Assembly (NCBI GenBank): GCA_022793995.1
Contig: JAAWDY010000030.1
Location: 1 to 39,423, forward strand
DNA: 39,423 nucleotides
DNA from: Coprococcus sp.
GTDB taxonomy: Bacteria; Bacillota; Clostridia; Lachnospirales; Lachnospiraceae
Reading direction: 5' to 3'
Made by a program: the position numbers and the translations under genes. This document shows positions 38,791 to 39,423 of the stretch, piece after piece; position 1 is the first letter of the stretch, and each line of letters begins with the position of its first letter. The notes under the pieces were generated by a model. The model saw nothing but the letters and a program-made list of their open reading frames with translations, was not told the DNA's origin and searched no databases.

Positions 38791-39423
38791 TTATTTCTTT
38801 AATCCATTGACATATTGTACCTGTTCAGATTCCGGGATTTTAAGCGCGGCCATCGCCTGCTCTGCACTCCAATCCATGCTTTCCATCAAGTTTTGGATAG
38901 ACGATAAAATTCCTTCCTTAATCCCCTTTTCCTCTATTCCTTTACTCAAATTACACATCAAGAGCACCTCACTTTCTAACTCTCTTGTCATTTTTATATT
39001 GAAATCATCCTGCAGGATCCTCTTTTTCTCATCAGGTTTCCTCTCTGACGAAAGTAAAACATCCAAAAGTTTTAAAATCCCTGTATACTTATCATCTCCT
39101 GCATTTCCAAGGCATACGATCACAGCTGTTATTAAATCATAATTCTCTCTTTTTTCTGTTATATTTCCCACTATATTTTCTTCCTGAACCGTATATCTTG
39201 TAATCGTATTTTCACGGTACTTCGGCGGATCTGCACAAATCCAGATACTTATGGCTTTCCGGATTTTCTCATAATGCCCATCCGTAAATTCCACCCCATA
39301 CTGGGATGAAATCATCCGGCTGCAATAATAAAGCCCCCTCTTGATAATCGGATATCCCGGATAAAAATTGTTTTGTGCTTCCACGTTGAGAATCAATTTT
39401 ATGGTTTCTTTCGACTTCGGAAC
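38791..39423 (-). CDS. Rpn-family/PD-(D/E)XK nuclease transposase, C-terminal part (runs off the right edge)
   Basis: The frame is open to the last base; the N-terminus lies right of the window. LILNVEAQNNFYPGYPIIKRGLYYCSRMISSQYG is the family core, in which the E-x-Q of NVEAQ is part of the PD-(D/E)XK nuclease site. Then come FTDGHYEKIRKAISIWIC and GNITEKRENYDLITAVIVCLG, with a variable helical tail (KGIEEKGIKEGILSSIQNLMESM, a K-G-I repeat typical of these proteins). Rpn proteins are recombination-promoting endonucleases; many copies occur in Lachnospiraceae genomes. Completeness cannot be judged. Confidence 0.8.
   Translation of the reverse strand, partial: VPKSKETIKLILNVEAQNNFYPGYPIIKRGLYYCSRMISSQYGVEFTDGHYEKIRKAISIWICADPPKYRENTITRYTVQEENIVGNITEKRENYDLITAVIVCLGNAGDDKYTGILKLLDVLLSSERKPDEKKRILQDDFNIKMTRELESEVLLMCNLSKGIEEKGIKEGILSSIQNLMESMDWSAEQAMAALKIPESEQVQYVNGLKK

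Overview
The window looks like a chromosomal segment from a Gram-positive anaerobe of the Clostridia, most likely a Lachnospiraceae gut bacterium. The evidence is AGGAGG-type ribosome sites, a T-box leader on the ilv genes, a BlaI/BlaR1-like pair, an AAA/DUF4143 ATPase, an Rpn/PD-(D/E)XK transposase-family gene, and lipoboxes with no outer-membrane genes. This is inferred from family content; no taxonomic marker was run.

Layout. 1-2.3 kb is one end of an integrated element: the tail of an ImmA/IrrE protease, a stand-alone Cas2/SinR-like protein, a small coiled-coil protein and a tyrosine integrase. 2.4-3.1 kb holds a YbjQ/small-membrane-protein operon behind a long palindrome. 3.1-9.1 kb is a MacB/FtsX-type ABC system with a lipoprotein, divergent from an OmpR-type two-component system whose regulator mRNA looks leaderless. 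9.1-16.5 kb is housekeeping: nadE, hslO, a methyltransferase, mgtE with a structured leader, a GNAT enzyme, an internally shortened AAA/DUF4143 ATPase and yaaA.

16.7-19.9 kb is the most unusual stretch. A Hin-sized serine recombinase is followed by two long palindromes that share one core in opposite orientation, and they enclose promoter-like sequence just upstream of a DUF4190-like membrane protein. I read this as a candidate invertible switch. An Lgt-like protein and a membrane-bound XRE regulator follow.

19.9-23 kb has an acylphosphatase, a BlaR1-like M56 protease with a non-penicillin-binding C-terminus, and BlaI with two operators. 23.4-27.9 kb is branched-chain amino acid synthesis (ilvB-ilvN, then ilvE and a LutC-like gene from its own promoter) behind a T-box. 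27.9-36.8 kb is a catabolic and uptake operon (M20 hydrolase, sugar-type ABC importer without an ATPase, DapA-family aldolase/lyase, class I/II aminotransferase) downstream of marR-folA-pucR. The right end has a zinc-ribbon tail-anchored protein, tRNA-Gly(GCC) and a partial Rpn-family gene.

A family of short palindromic elements containing ATCGCC-N-ATT-N-GGCGAT is scattered through the window (near 12.0, 17.9, 25.7 and 33.2 kb).
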